A stretch of DNA of 64,000 nucleotides from Pseudomonadota bacterium (GCA_041395565.1 JAWLAI010000006.1:62001-126000); one strand, 5' to 3'. Shown: positions 18,171 through 27,486, numbered from the stretch's first letter. Made by a program: numbers and translations. Notes: generated from the letters alone by a model not told the origin.

Positions 18171-18860
18171 TCAGCGCCACTGTAGCAGCAGGCGCGCCGC
18201 CTGCTCATCCCCGGCGGCGGCGGCCCGCTCCAGACGTCCATGCAGATCTTCCAGGCGCTGATCGGCTTCCGTGTTGCCGGCGGCAGCGGCCATGCTGTAC
18301 CACTTGCGCGCCTGGCCGGGATCCGGCTCCGGCAGGTAACTGGTGGCTGCCGAGTGGAAGGCCGGATCGGCCGCCGTGCCGAGCAGCATGGCCGCCTGCG
18401 CGTGGCCATGACGGGCCGCGTAGCGATACAGCAGGTAGGCATCTTCCAGTTCACCCCCACCCTGCAGGCGTTCGGCCTCGGCGAAGACCACCGCCGGGTC
18501 GGGCTGTCCGCCGCTGGCGCGCAGCTTATAGAGGAAGGTACGTGCACCCTCGCCGCCCTCGGTGACGGTGGCGACCCCGCCCGGCGGCAACGGCAGGTCG
18601 AGCGCCACGGATTCACCCGTGTCAGACGACGACTCCATGGCGGTCGCAGATGCGGGTGATTCAGACAGGCCAGGTGACTGCTGCGACGTTTCCTTGACTC
18701 CCGGGAGCGATGGCAGGGACGTCGGTGCCTCCTTGTCGTCCACCGGCACCAGCCAGACGGCGATGATGGTGATGATAGCGACCAGTGCCATCAAACCCCA
18801 GGTGCCGGGCCCCGGCCCGTGCCGTCTGGTCTCGCCTGCACTCTCTTCTTCGTAGTCCAT
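18171..18860 (-). CDS. Membrane-anchored Sel1-repeat protein
   Basis: 229 residues. One transmembrane helix near residues 20-38 (WGLMALVAIITIIAVWLV) follows a short charged cytoplasmic N-terminus. A Ser/Pro-rich linker leads to two Sel1/TPR-like units (ELEDAYLLYRYAARHGHAQA and GQARKWYSMAAAAGNTEADQ) and a final half repeat. Sel1 repeats mediate protein contacts, so this is a plausible periplasmic scaffold for the VWA/ABC complex encoded directly downstream. It is the first gene of that leftward group; only about 20 bases separate it from the VWA start. Confidence 0.75.
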   Translation of the reverse strand: MDYEEESAGETRRHGPGPGTWGLMALVAIITIIAVWLVPVDDKEAPTSLPSLPGVKETSQQSPGLSESPASATAMESSSDTGESVALDLPLPPGGVATVTEGGEGARTFLYKLRASGGQPDPAVVFAEAERLQGGGELEDAYLLYRYAARHGHAQAAMLLGTAADPAFHSAATSYLPEPDPGQARKWYSMAAAAGNTEADQRLEDLHGRLERAAAAGDEQAARLLLQWR

Positions 18861-19047
18861 GCAGTTCCCGTGTCCCCTGTTCGATTTATGGGAACGGGAT
18901 TATCCCGAAACTCCGGTCCGGTTTAAACCTCACCGATGCTTCGCCGGAAGCCCTTGCCATACGCAGCGCTTGCTGCTAAAGACGGGCGCGAACAGCAAAC
19001 GTCATGACAGGCCGAACCCGCTATTGACAAACCGGAACTGAAAGGCG

Positions 19048-19557
19048 CTACGGTGAACACGCTACGGCCGGCGCCACACGACGGGCGGCAAGCTGTGGGA
19101 TGCGAGCATGTCCATTCAGCTTTACCAAGGTACCCTCGACCAGTTTGAGCAAGGTCTGCTGTACACCCTTGCCCGATACATCACGCGTGGCATGGGCCAG
19201 CTCGCACGCGCGGGCCAGCGTGCCGGCGTCCGCCCGCAGACGCTTGTAAAGGTTGTATTCCGCGACCGCCAGGGTCTGCTTTGCCGCGTCCTGCCCGATC
19301 ACATACGCGTCGAGCTGCCGCTTGATCTCGTGCGGCACGGGCAGGATCTTGAGCGGTTCGAGCACCGAGCGACGGCTGCCCCAGCTGTCTATCACCCGCG
19401 CCGCCAGCCGCACGCAGCTCTCGCAGAGGCGCTCGTCCATGCCCGCTATCAGCGGAGTTTCACCGGATCGCGGTTCCCGGCAGAACGAACACCGCACCGT
19501 TTCGTCCGAGACATGCGACCGCCTGTGGCGAGTTCCTGCCAGATCCGTTTCAGCCAT
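19048..19557 (-). pseudogene. clpX with AAA+ core deleted
   Basis: 169 residues if translation starts at 19557 (MAETDLAG). The N-terminus has an intact ClpX zinc-binding domain (C23-x2-C26, C45-x2-C48), then the ClpX linker (KILPVPHEIKRQLDAYVIGQ and NLYKRLRAD). The sequence then jumps to DVSGKGVQQTLLKLVEGTLV, which in ClpX lies about 90 residues further on. Walker A, the pore loop and Walker B are therefore missing, and the C-terminal half is replaced by about 20 unrelated residues. It cannot be an active unfoldase. It may be a decayed second clpX or a small zinc-domain protein that could compete for ClpX adaptors. A functional clpX presumably exists elsewhere. Confidence 0.75.
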
Positions 19558-19739
19558 GCCTTCTACCGTGTGAACCGCGCCGCAGCCTGCAGGATGCGCC
19601 TGGCGCCCGCAGGGCGGTGGCACCGCTATCCCGGCGCCTGCGCCCTGTCGCGAACCGGGGCTTGTCGATAGAATCGGGTTTTGCCAACAACTGCCACATG
19701 GGTGTAACTGCAGGGCAACGGTTGCCGGGCGCGCATTCA

Positions 19740-21071
19740 ATGGACAAGTCACTGCTGCGAATTTCCCTGCTGGGCGCACTCACCGGCCTGATGGCCGGGG
19801 TTCTGGTCACCGTCTTCAGGTTCTGCATCGAGTGGAGCCAGCAGTGGCTGCTGCCCAGCGGACGGATCGGTGACTACGAGGCGCTGCCTGGCTGGCTGCG
19901 TTTCCTGTTTCCCGTTACCGGGGCGCTGGCGCTGGCCTTGATCTTCGAGCGCCTGCCGCCGGGCCGCCAGACCGTCGGGATCGTGCACATGCTGGATTAC
20001 CTGCGCTTCCGCAAGCAGGCGCTGCCGGTTTCCAACGCGGTGGTGCAGTTCTGTTGCGGCCTGCTGGCGATCGTTTCCGGCAACTCGGTCGATCGTGAAG
20101 GGCCGGGCGTGCACCTCGGCGCGGCGACCTCCAGCCTGCTCGGAATGCGGATCAGGCTGAGCGAGGATGACAGCTATCTGCTGGCGGCTGCCGGGGGCGC
20201 CGCGGCCATTGCAGCCGCTTTCAACACCCCGCTGGCCGGGGTGATATTCGTCATCGAGGTGCTGCGGTTACGCTATGCCATAAACAATATCGTGCCGACC
20301 ATCGTCGCCGCGGTCGTCGGCGCGATAATCAGCCACATCGTCTACGGTCCAAGCCCGGCATTCGATATGCCGCCGGTGTCGATCGGTTCGTTACTTGAAT
20401 TACCGGTGATGACGGTGATGGGTGTATTGACCGGCCTGCTGGCCGCCGGCTTCATACTGGCCGTGGAGTACACGGCAAGAATGACCGTCAGCTGGCGCCC
20501 TTTTCAGGCCTTTGTTACAGCCGGAGTCCTGACCGGCCTGCTGGCACAATGGGCCCCGGAGATCATGGGCCTGAGCTATGACGCTCTGAGCCGGATCTTC
20601 AAGAACGAGCTGGGTATGCAGACATTGCTGATACTCGTGCTTGCCAAACTTGTCGCCACGGCGTGCTCCATCGGCATGCGTCTTCCCGGCGGCCTGATCG
20701 GGCCGTCTCTGGTCATGGGCGGGTGTGTCGGCGGGTTTACCGAGCTGGTGCTGTCCGAGCTTCATACCCAGCAAGCCGGGTCCACCGGCTTCTACTCCAT
20801 CATCGGCATGGTGGCGATGATGGGCGCTGTCCTGCGTGCGCCGTTGGCCGCACTGGTCGCATTGATCGAGTTGACCGGCAATCTGAATATCATCCTTCCC
20901 GGGATGATTGCAGTGGTATCCGGCGAGATTGCCGCGCGCGCGCTGATAGGCGATGCCTCTGCCTTTACCGCGATGCTGAAGGTCTTGCATGCACGCGAGG
21001 CGACCCAGGCGCAGCCTGCCGAGCAACTGCCAGCGGGGGATGATGACACGTATGCTGCGTCGGCAAAATGA
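19740..21071 (+). CDS. ClC-family chloride channel / H+-Cl- antiporter
   Basis: 443 residues from ATG 19740 (MDKSLLRISLLGALTGLMAG), a length normal for prokaryotic ClC proteins. The selectivity-filter motifs are present: NSVDREGPGVHLGA (a GREGP variant, about residues 115-128) and MRLPGGLIGPSLVMGG (GxF/LxP class, about 310). GSGIP is replaced by another sequence near the first filter position. No cytoplasmic CBS domains are present. The product moves chloride across the inner membrane for acid resistance or volume control. It is divergent from the clpX remnant. Confidence 0.9.
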   Translation: MDKSLLRISLLGALTGLMAGVLVTVFRFCIEWSQQWLLPSGRIGDYEALPGWLRFLFPVTGALALALIFERLPPGRQTVGIVHMLDYLRFRKQALPVSNAVVQFCCGLLAIVSGNSVDREGPGVHLGAATSSLLGMRIRLSEDDSYLLAAAGGAAAIAAAFNTPLAGVIFVIEVLRLRYAINNIVPTIVAAVVGAIISHIVYGPSPAFDMPPVSIGSLLELPVMTVMGVLTGLLAAGFILAVEYTARMTVSWRPFQAFVTAGVLTGLLAQWAPEIMGLSYDALSRIFKNELGMQTLLILVLAKLVATACSIGMRLPGGLIGPSLVMGGCVGGFTELVLSELHTQQAGSTGFYSIIGMVAMMGAVLRAPLAALVALIELTGNLNIILPGMIAVVSGEIAARALIGDASAFTAMLKVLHAREATQAQPAEQLPAGDDDTYAASAK

Positions 21072-21170
21072 ACCGGAATGCTGCCAATGGCTGCGCCAGC
21101 CAGGCGTATTGCAAGCACCCGCCCAGTCAGGTGCGACGTGCGCCGTACGGGATAAACCAGCAGGCGGCCA

Positions 21171-21350
21171 TCACTCCTCGGGCCCAAAGTACGCGCCATA
21201 GTCGGTGCATACCTGGCAGGTGGGCGCGCGGCAAGTGTAGACACCCTCGGTCATGCTGAGCTGCTTGTACAGGAACTTCTTCCACTTCAAGTCGTGCACG
21301 TTTTTTTGCCACCAGCGCCGCTCGACCAGGCGGCGACCGCCTGATCGGCC
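21171..21350 (-). pseudogene. nifQ: nifQ 3' remnant
   Basis: A leftward frame ending at 21171 reads KNVHDLKWKKFLYKQLSMTE, then GVYTCRAPTCQVCTDYGAYFGPEE. This matches my recollection of the conserved C-terminus of NifQ, the molybdenum donor for FeMo-cofactor (consensus C-x4-C-x2-C-x5-C followed by FGPE). Here the fourth Cys is Tyr (GAYFG). Upstream sequence is not NifQ-like beyond about 12 residues, contains an A7 run at the join, and has no start codon. Adjacent rnfH fits an ancestral nif/rnf neighbourhood. No other nif gene is visible. Confidence 0.65.
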
Positions 21351-21368
21351 TAACGGAGGTCAGCGACG

Positions 21369-21632
21369 ATGAATATCGGTGTCGCCTATGCGGACAAGTT
21401 CAGGCAGGTGTGGGTGAAACTGGATGTTCCGGAAGGCAGTACGGTGCGGGAAGCCATCGAACGCTCGGGGCTGCTCGCGCAGTTCCCGGAAATCGACCTG
21501 GAAAGGCAGAAAATCGGCATCTTCGGCAAGCTCACCAAGCTCGATGCCGTGCTCGAGGAAGGCACCCGCGTGGAGATCTACCGGCCCATCACGGCGGACC
21601 CGGAAACCGTGGAACGCCGGGACAGGGAGTAA
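21369..21632 (+). CDS. rnfH: RnfH-family protein
   Basis: 87 residues, a ubiquitin-like fold protein of the RnfH (UPF0125/YfjF) family, recognised from VAYADKFRQVWVKLDVPEGS at the N-terminus, DLERQKIGIFGKL near residue 45 and VEIYRPITADP near the end. In some diazotrophs it is encoded with the rnf electron-transport complex; in enterobacteria it neighbours ratA/smpB. Here it stands alone beside a nifQ relic, with a GGAGGTC ribosome site. Its biochemical role is not established. Confidence 0.9.
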   Translation: MNIGVAYADKFRQVWVKLDVPEGSTVREAIERSGLLAQFPEIDLERQKIGIFGKLTKLDAVLEEGTRVEIYRPITADPETVERRDRE

Positions 21633-22114
21633 CTGCCGGATGTATCCAGACCGGCCAGCGTGTGGCTGGAAGCGCCGGGCGCGCGAGCGGTAGCGCGGCC
21701 CGCTGCTTCAAATCGAACGCCATCCCCGGGCAGCCGCGCAGGATCGGCGCAGGAAGGATCTGCTTCATCCCTGTATCTGTAATTCAGTTTTACCGCCACG
21801 CCGGCGCATATTTCTGTAGGTATAACAACGCCTTGAATCTGACCCGCGCGGCATGGATGCCATGACCCGGAAAGTTATGGTAAATAATTAAACTGATTTG
21901 AACGATGGCGCTTCACTGATGTTTCCCCAGCCCCACGGCAGACCCGGTGCAACTTCACAACCGCAGGGCGTCAAAGGCGCAGCCGACGTGACGGTACCGA
22001 CAGGCAGGAACGCAGGCGACGGAGAGCAGCAAGACGGCATGATCTAACCGTACCTTCCCGAAGGGATCGAGTGCGTACGATCCTGCAAGGAATACGCTGG
22101 TATACAGAAGCAGT
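21633..22114. other. Intergenic region, no recognised gene
   Basis: About 480 bases between rnfH and the giant glycosyltransferase gene. No supported coding sequence or RNA was recognised. An AT-rich patch around 21880-21905 is the likeliest place for the promoter of the downstream gene. Confidence 0.4.
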
Positions 22115-25100
22115 ATGAAGTCCGATAGCCCGCAAGCCCCCGGTATCAGTCCGACACCCGCCCCGGTCCGTCTCCAACCCCGCACGGTTCGCCCCGCGAC
22201 AGCCAATCCCGGCACGCGGCAGGTGCCGGCACAGCGCACGGCGCTGCTGGTGGCCGGGATGCATCGTTCCGGCACGTCTGCAACGACCCGGGTGATCAGC
22301 CTGCTGGGTGCCGATCTGCCGTCCAATCTCATGCCCAGCATGGCCTGCGTCAACGAAACAGGATTCTGGGAGTCACTCGATTTCTACGATCTCAATGAGC
22401 GGATCCTCGCCACGCTGGACTCCGGCTGGGATGACTGGCGCCGACTCGATCCGCAGACATCCCTGCCCGGGCTGAAGGCGCAGGCCAGGGAAATCCTCGA
22501 GCGGAATTTCGCGGAATCCGAACTGTTCGTGTTCAAGGATCCGAGAGTCTGCCGGTTGCTGCCCTTCTGGCTCGAAAGCCTCAGGCAGTTCGGTGCCGAG
22601 ACGAAATGCATCCTGCCGTTCAGAAACCCGGTCGAGGTCGCGTCCTCGCTCGAGCAGCGTGATGGCTTCAGTCCGACCAAGTCCTACATGCTCTGGCTGC
22701 GCCATGTGCTCGATGCGGAACTGGGCTCGCGTGGCATACCACGCGCCTTCCTGAGCTATGCCGAACTGCTCGATGACTGGCGCGGCACCGCTGGCCGTAT
22801 CGCCGAGCAGCTCGGCTTGTCATGGCCGGGTCGTCATGCGGACGCCGAGGGCGGGATCGACCGCTTCCTGGAGCATCGGCTACGCCACCATGTGACGGAC
22901 GCAGCCAGCCTGCTGCGCAACGCCGGGATCATGGCCTGGATCAAGGACACCTTCAGGCTGCTGCAGGACCTCGTGCGCGATCCGGACTCGGCGACGGTCC
23001 AGGCGGCACTGGACCGGATCCGTAACGAATTCGACCAGGTTGACACTGCGTTGGTCGAGGCCCTGCAGAGCAGGGACACGGCCCTGCAGGAGGCGCGGCA
23101 AGCGCTCGTGCAACGCACCGCCGCTGCGGACGCGGCAACGGCACGACTCCAGGCGCAGGACCAGCGCATGGGCGAGCTGGAAGAGACTGCCAGCACACAG
23201 TCGGCCAGGATACGGGCCCTGGAGGCGGCGGTCGAACGCATGGAGGCCCGCAACGCCGAACTGGTGCGCAGGCACGACGCTACGGCACTGGAAATAAAGG
23301 AATACACGACGCGGCTCAGCCGGCACGACCGGCGCATCGCTGAACTGAACCGCTCCCTGAGCGAGCTCCAGGCCGACACGGCGCGGCAGGCGCAGGTGGC
23401 GCTGCGCTACCGGGACAGGTACGCGGCCCTGGAACAACTGAGCAACGGACTCCTGCAGCGTCTCAATGCCCTGCAGACAGCGCGTGCCTGGCGTTGCGGC
23501 CCGCTCGTCGTGACGCGACAGCAGCACGCGCATTCCACCGCATGGCGCGCGCGCGGCATGCCGCCCCGTCTCTGTGCCGGCAGGAGCCTGCAGCCCGCCA
23601 TGCGGCGCCGCTTGCAGCGGGAAGCCGACAGGGTGCTCGCTGCCGGGCTGTTCGACGAACGCTGGTACATCGAGAACAACCCCGCTGTCGTCCTCGCCGG
23701 AGACGACCCCCTCTGGCACTGGCTCGTGTCCGGATGGCGGGAAGGCAGGAGCCCCAATCCCGTCTTCGATACCGGCTGGTACCAGCGGAAGTATCCGGAT
23801 GTCTCCGCAGCGGACCTCAATCCGCTGCTGCACTACCTGGATTACGGGGCGGCCGAGGGCCGCGATCCCGGCCCGCTGTTCGACAGCGACTGGTACCTGG
23901 CGCAAAACCCCGATGTCCGCGCTGCCGGGGTCAATCCGCTGGTGCATTATCTGAACTTCGGCAAAACCGAGGGACGCGATCCCGGCCCGCTGTTCGACGC
24001 GGCCTGGTACCGGGAGCAGTACCCGCAGGTCGCCAGCTCGGGCGCAGACCCGCTGCAACACTACCTGCAGTGCGGCGCTGCCGAGGGCTGCAACCCCAAC
24101 CCCCTGTTCGACAGTGCCTGGTACCTGCAACGGTATCCGGATGTGGCCATGGCGGGACTCAACCCGCTGGCGCACTACCTGAGCAGCGGGGCAGCCGAGG
24201 GCCGGGACCCGGGCCCGCGCTTCGCTACCACCTGGTATCAGTCGCGCTACGACGATGTCGGTCCGTCCGGACTGAACCCGCTGCATCACTACCTGCAGTA
24301 CGGCTGCAGGGAAGGACGCATGCCACAGCCGCCGGCGTTCGACCCCGCCAGGGCCTGGCCGTCCGGCGCCATGGGTCTCCTGCTCATGGCCGCCTATCAC
24401 AGTGACCCGGCCTGCGCCGCCCGGAGCTGGCAACGCTGGCGCGACGAACACCCGGACCTGGCCAGCATCGACTGGCAGTCGGCCCGGGTCATCGCGCAGG
24501 CGTCAGCCGCGCTGTCCAGGCACGAGACGGCAGCGGTCGATATCACGTCATGCAGCGGCATCAGTCAGTTTGACTGGACGCGCTTCGACCATCATGTCGA
24601 CAATGCCGGCCCCTTGCTGCTGGCCCTGGAACAGGCGGGCATCCGGGTCATGCTGAGCAAGGGGGCTGCGATCCACCTGTCCGGCGTCGCGCCTGGCAGC
24701 GTCCGCCGGATGACGGATATCGATATCCTCATCGATCCGGAACAGATCGACCCGTTCATGGATGTAGCGGAAGCCTGCGGATGGAACAGCAAATGGCCGC
24801 TCGCGCGCAGCGAACTCAGGGCGTGCCTGCGCTCGTCCCGCCACTCGGTGCCGCTGAGCAACGGGGAGCGGCTGGAGGTCGACCTGCACACCTCCGCACT
24901 CCTGCTCAACCGCTGCCCCGATCACGACGCACCGATGTGGCAACGCGGCACGGAGGCCCGCTTTGGCGCCGCGTCCGTATTCCTGCCAAGCGTGACCGAC
25001 ATGCTGGTGCTGACACTCGGGCACGGCCTGCTCTACACGCCCCGCCCCATGGGCATCTGGGTCGGCGACGCCATCGCACTGATCGAGAGCGGCGCCGTGG

Positions 25101-26776
25101 ACTGGGACGTCTTCCTGGATGAAATCGAACGCCGCGACATCGCGGTGTTCGCCTACACCGGCCTCGAATACCTCCGCGCCGCCCTGGCGCGGCCGGTACC
25201 GGCCTACGTGCTGGATCGTCTCGCCGGCCTGCTGCGCGAACCGTTCATCGGCGAGTTCCTCGGCCATGTCATCGCACCGCATCCGACGTCGCGGACGATC
25301 CGCCAGGACTGGGGGGCGGCGGCCTGCGCCCGCGCCGGCAAGTGGCGGTCACGGACGGATCCAGCGCGACAGGCGCAGGCTGCGGCGCCCCCCGGTCAGG
25401 CGGCGTGCCGGGAATGGCAGGACGCGGCGCGCCGCGCCAACGGCCGTTTTACGATCACGATCCCGGAGGATCTGCAGCAGGCGGGTGGGCAGGCGACCCT
25501 CGAGATCGGCCTGCCCACCGGGCTGATACCGCCGGAACAACCGGTCAGCGTCGCACTCACCTGCTTCGATTATCACGTATGCGAACTCGACCATTGGGAA
25601 GCGTCGGCCGACTTGCCGGCGCACGGCGCCGCGTTGCCCGACGGGCAGATCTGCCTGCGCGTCGACACGGCGCTGCTAGCGGCGTATTCGCTGCGCGAAC
25701 TCGGCATTGAATGGCTCGTGCCGGGTTCCCTGGATGCGGCACCCGCCGGTGCCGCCACCGTCGCATACCGCTGGCGTGCCGCCAGCGATCGTCCGGCGTG
25801 CGCTGGGCAGGCGCGGACCTTGTCATCCGCGCCGCGCGCCGCGCGCACGACCGAACCCGGCAGGACCGGCTTCGACCTGGTCATGACCCTGCTGGTTCGG
25901 GACGAGGAAGATATCATCGCCGCCAATATCGACTATCACCGCGCGCAGGGGGTCGATTTTTTCATCGTGATGGACAACCTGTCCACGGATGCCACGCCGG
26001 CAATCCTGAAAGCCTATGAACGCGAGGGCATCCTCCATTACATCCCGCAAACGCGCGACGACTACAGCCAGGGCAAATGGGTCACCACCATGGCGCGACT
26101 GGCGTATCTTCGCTACGGCGCAAAATGGGTGATCAACAGCGATGCCGACGAATTCTGGTGGCCGTTGACGGCGACTTCCCTGGGCGAGCTGTTCCGGGGC
26201 CTGCCGGAGCACTGCAATATCGTGGAGGCCAGGCGCCACAATTTCGTAACGGTCGCGGGATCGGCGCGGGAATTCTATGACAGGATGATCTACCGCGAAC
26301 GGGATTCGCTGAATCCGCTCGGGCAGCCGCTGCTTCCCAAGCACTGCCACAGAGGCCTGGAAGACATCGTCGTGGCCCAGGGAAACCACGCGGTCAGCGG
26401 TTTCGCGGCACCGCATGTCGCGCACCGGGAAATCGAGATCCTGCATTTCCCGTTCCGGAGCCTGCCGCAATTTCAAAACAAGATCGTCAAAGGCGGTGCA
26501 GCCTATCGGCGCAACACGGAGCTGCCGCCGGAAATCGGCAGCACCTGGCGCAATCTGCACGCAATGCTCAGCAACGATGGCCGCCTTCCGGACCAGGTGA
26601 CAGCGCAGGTAAAGCATGCCGGCGAGATCGAGACGGGCCTGCGCCAGGGAGGCATCGTCGAGGACAGGCGCTTGAGCGAATACATGGCAGGCATCAGGTC
26701 GGCGCTGTCCCCGTCCTCACCCGGCAGCGGGAACGACGCCGCCACGCCTCGCCCGCGTCGCACCCCCGGCGGGTGA
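22115..26776 (+). CDS. Giant multidomain sulfotransferase / repeat / nucleotidyltransferase / glycosyltransferase
   Basis: 1553 residues. Residues about 40-240: sulfotransferase-like P-loop domain (LLVAGMHRSGTSATT about 42-56; FVFKDPRVCRL about 137). About 300-455: Arg/Ala/Glu-rich coiled coil. About 510-735: six tandem repeats of about 38 residues with core FDxxWYxxxxPDVxxxGxNP then LxHYLxxGxxEGRxPxP. About 820-1060: nucleotidyltransferase-like domain (LSKGAAIHLSG, then MTDIDILID, the acidic NTase signature). About 1250-1520: family-2-like glycosyltransferase (LVRDEEDIIAANIDYHRAQG; NSDADEFWW as DxD). Probably a surface-glycan modifying enzyme. No signal peptide, so cytoplasmic. It appears monocistronic. 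The domain boundaries are approximate. Confidence 0.82.
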   Translation: MKSDSPQAPGISPTPAPVRLQPRTVRPATANPGTRQVPAQRTALLVAGMHRSGTSATTRVISLLGADLPSNLMPSMACVNETGFWESLDFYDLNERILATLDSGWDDWRRLDPQTSLPGLKAQAREILERNFAESELFVFKDPRVCRLLPFWLESLRQFGAETKCILPFRNPVEVASSLEQRDGFSPTKSYMLWLRHVLDAELGSRGIPRAFLSYAELLDDWRGTAGRIAEQLGLSWPGRHADAEGGIDRFLEHRLRHHVTDAASLLRNAGIMAWIKDTFRLLQDLVRDPDSATVQAALDRIRNEFDQVDTALVEALQSRDTALQEARQALVQRTAAADAATARLQAQDQRMGELEETASTQSARIRALEAAVERMEARNAELVRRHDATALEIKEYTTRLSRHDRRIAELNRSLSELQADTARQAQVALRYRDRYAALEQLSNGLLQRLNALQTARAWRCGPLVVTRQQHAHSTAWRARGMPPRLCAGRSLQPAMRRRLQREADRVLAAGLFDERWYIENNPAVVLAGDDPLWHWLVSGWREGRSPNPVFDTGWYQRKYPDVSAADLNPLLHYLDYGAAEGRDPGPLFDSDWYLAQNPDVRAAGVNPLVHYLNFGKTEGRDPGPLFDAAWYREQYPQVASSGADPLQHYLQCGAAEGCNPNPLFDSAWYLQRYPDVAMAGLNPLAHYLSSGAAEGRDPGPRFATTWYQSRYDDVGPSGLNPLHHYLQYGCREGRMPQPPAFDPARAWPSGAMGLLLMAAYHSDPACAARSWQRWRDEHPDLASIDWQSARVIAQASAALSRHETAAVDITSCSGISQFDWTRFDHHVDNAGPLLLALEQAGIRVMLSKGAAIHLSGVAPGSVRRMTDIDILIDPEQIDPFMDVAEACGWNSKWPLARSELRACLRSSRHSVPLSNGERLEVDLHTSALLLNRCPDHDAPMWQRGTEARFGAASVFLPSVTDMLVLTLGHGLLYTPRPMGIWVGDAIALIESGAVDWDVFLDEIERRDIAVFAYTGLEYLRAALARPVPAYVLDRLAGLLREPFIGEFLGHVIAPHPTSRTIRQDWGAAACARAGKWRSRTDPARQAQAAAPPGQAACREWQDAARRANGRFTITIPEDLQQAGGQATLEIGLPTGLIPPEQPVSVALTCFDYHVCELDHWEASADLPAHGAALPDGQICLRVDTALLAAYSLRELGIEWLVPGSLDAAPAGAATVAYRWRAASDRPACAGQARTLSSAPRAARTTEPGRTGFDLVMTLLVRDEEDIIAANIDYHRAQGVDFFIVMDNLSTDATPAILKAYEREGILHYIPQTRDDYSQGKWVTTMARLAYLRYGAKWVINSDADEFWWPLTATSLGELFRGLPEHCNIVEARRHNFVTVAGSAREFYDRMIYRERDSLNPLGQPLLPKHCHRGLEDIVVAQGNHAVSGFAAPHVAHREIEILHFPFRSLPQFQNKIVKGGAAYRRNTELPPEIGSTWRNLHAMLSNDGRLPDQVTAQVKHAGEIETGLRQGGIVEDRRLSEYMAGIRSALSPSSPGSGNDAATPRPRRTPGG

Positions 26777-26795
26777 ACCGGGCCAGCGCCGGGCG

Positions 26796-27233
26796 TCAAT
26801 CCTCCCGCGGCTGCGCTGCCGTCACCCAGCGCGCGCCGGCCGGCGTAGCCTCCTGCTTCCAGAACGGTGCCCGCTGCTTGAGTTCATCGATCAGATAGGC
26901 GCAGGCCTGGAACGCGGCCTGGCGATGCGCACTGGCCACGGCAACGAACACGATGCGCTCGTTCGGCTTGAGCGGCCCGACACGGTGGATGATCACGCTC
27001 CCGACCAGTGACCACTGCGCGGTGGCGTACGCGGCCAGTTCTGCGAGCACCTTTTCCGTCATGCCGGGATAGTGTTCCAGGCGCAGTTCCGACACCCGCG
27101 CACCGTCGTTGAGATCGCGCACCAGGCCGGTAAAGCTGACCAGCGCACCGGCCCGCCCGCCACAGTCACGCCGCAGCCGTTCCAGCTCCGCGCCCGGGTC
27201 GAAGTCCACGGTCTGCACGCGCACCGCGTCCAT
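26796..27233 (-). CDS. moaE: Molybdopterin synthase catalytic subunit MoaE
   Basis: 145 residues. GALVSFTGLVRD near residue 30, LRLEHYPGMTEK near 50, IIHRVGPLKPNERIVFVAVA near 85-104, and the late KQRAPFWKQE with the catalytic-lysine stretch are MoaE hallmarks. With MoaD it inserts two sulfurs into cPMP to form molybdopterin. Last gene of the leftward operon mobB to moaE; its start is one base after the moaD stop. Confidence 0.95.
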   Translation of the reverse strand: MDAVRVQTVDFDPGAELERLRRDCGGRAGALVSFTGLVRDLNDGARVSELRLEHYPGMTEKVLAELAAYATAQWSLVGSVIIHRVGPLKPNERIVFVAVASAHRQAAFQACAYLIDELKQRAPFWKQEATPAGARWVTAAQPRED

Positions 27234-27234
27234 C

Positions 27235-27486
27235 TCAGCCTCCCGTCACCGGCGGAAACCAGGCGATCTCGTCGCCGTCCTGCACGATCGTGTCGCGCGC
27301 AACCAGCGCATGGTTGCGCGCGGTCAGCAGCTTCGGCACGGCCAGCGCGTCGCTCCAGCGCGGCCCGCGCGCGCGCAGCCACTCGGTCAGTTGCGCTATC
27401 GTCGCAACCCCTGCCGGCAGCTCGATCCGTTCATCGGCAAGGCCGAGTTCCTCGCGCAGGCTGGCGAAGTAGCGCAGCTGCAGCAT
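27235..27486 (-). CDS. moaD: Molybdopterin synthase sulfur-carrier subunit MoaD
   Basis: 83 residues with a ubiquitin-like fold. It opens MLQLRYFASLREELGLADER and ends in DGDEIAWFPPVTGG, whose C-terminal Gly-Gly is adenylated and thiocarboxylated for sulfur transfer. The ATG overlaps the moaC stop (ATGA). The small size and Gly-Gly end are exactly as expected. Confidence 0.95.
   Translation of the reverse strand: MLQLRYFASLREELGLADERIELPAGVATIAQLTEWLRARGPRWSDALAVPKLLTARNHALVARDTIVQDGDEIAWFPPVTGG

Noticed and set aside
16270..18261. 663-codon open frame on the plus strand
   Set aside because: Exact antisense shadow of the VWA protein gene; His/Gln/Arg-rich with no domain.
22115..24320. Repeats considered as a CRISPR array or phase-variable tract
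   Set aside because: The repeats are coding, 114-base units diverged at third positions, with no spacer/repeat pattern.
22880..24451. 523-codon leftward frame inside the giant glycosyltransferase gene
   Set aside because: Repetitive look comes from the antisense of the 38-residue repeats; no independent evidence.
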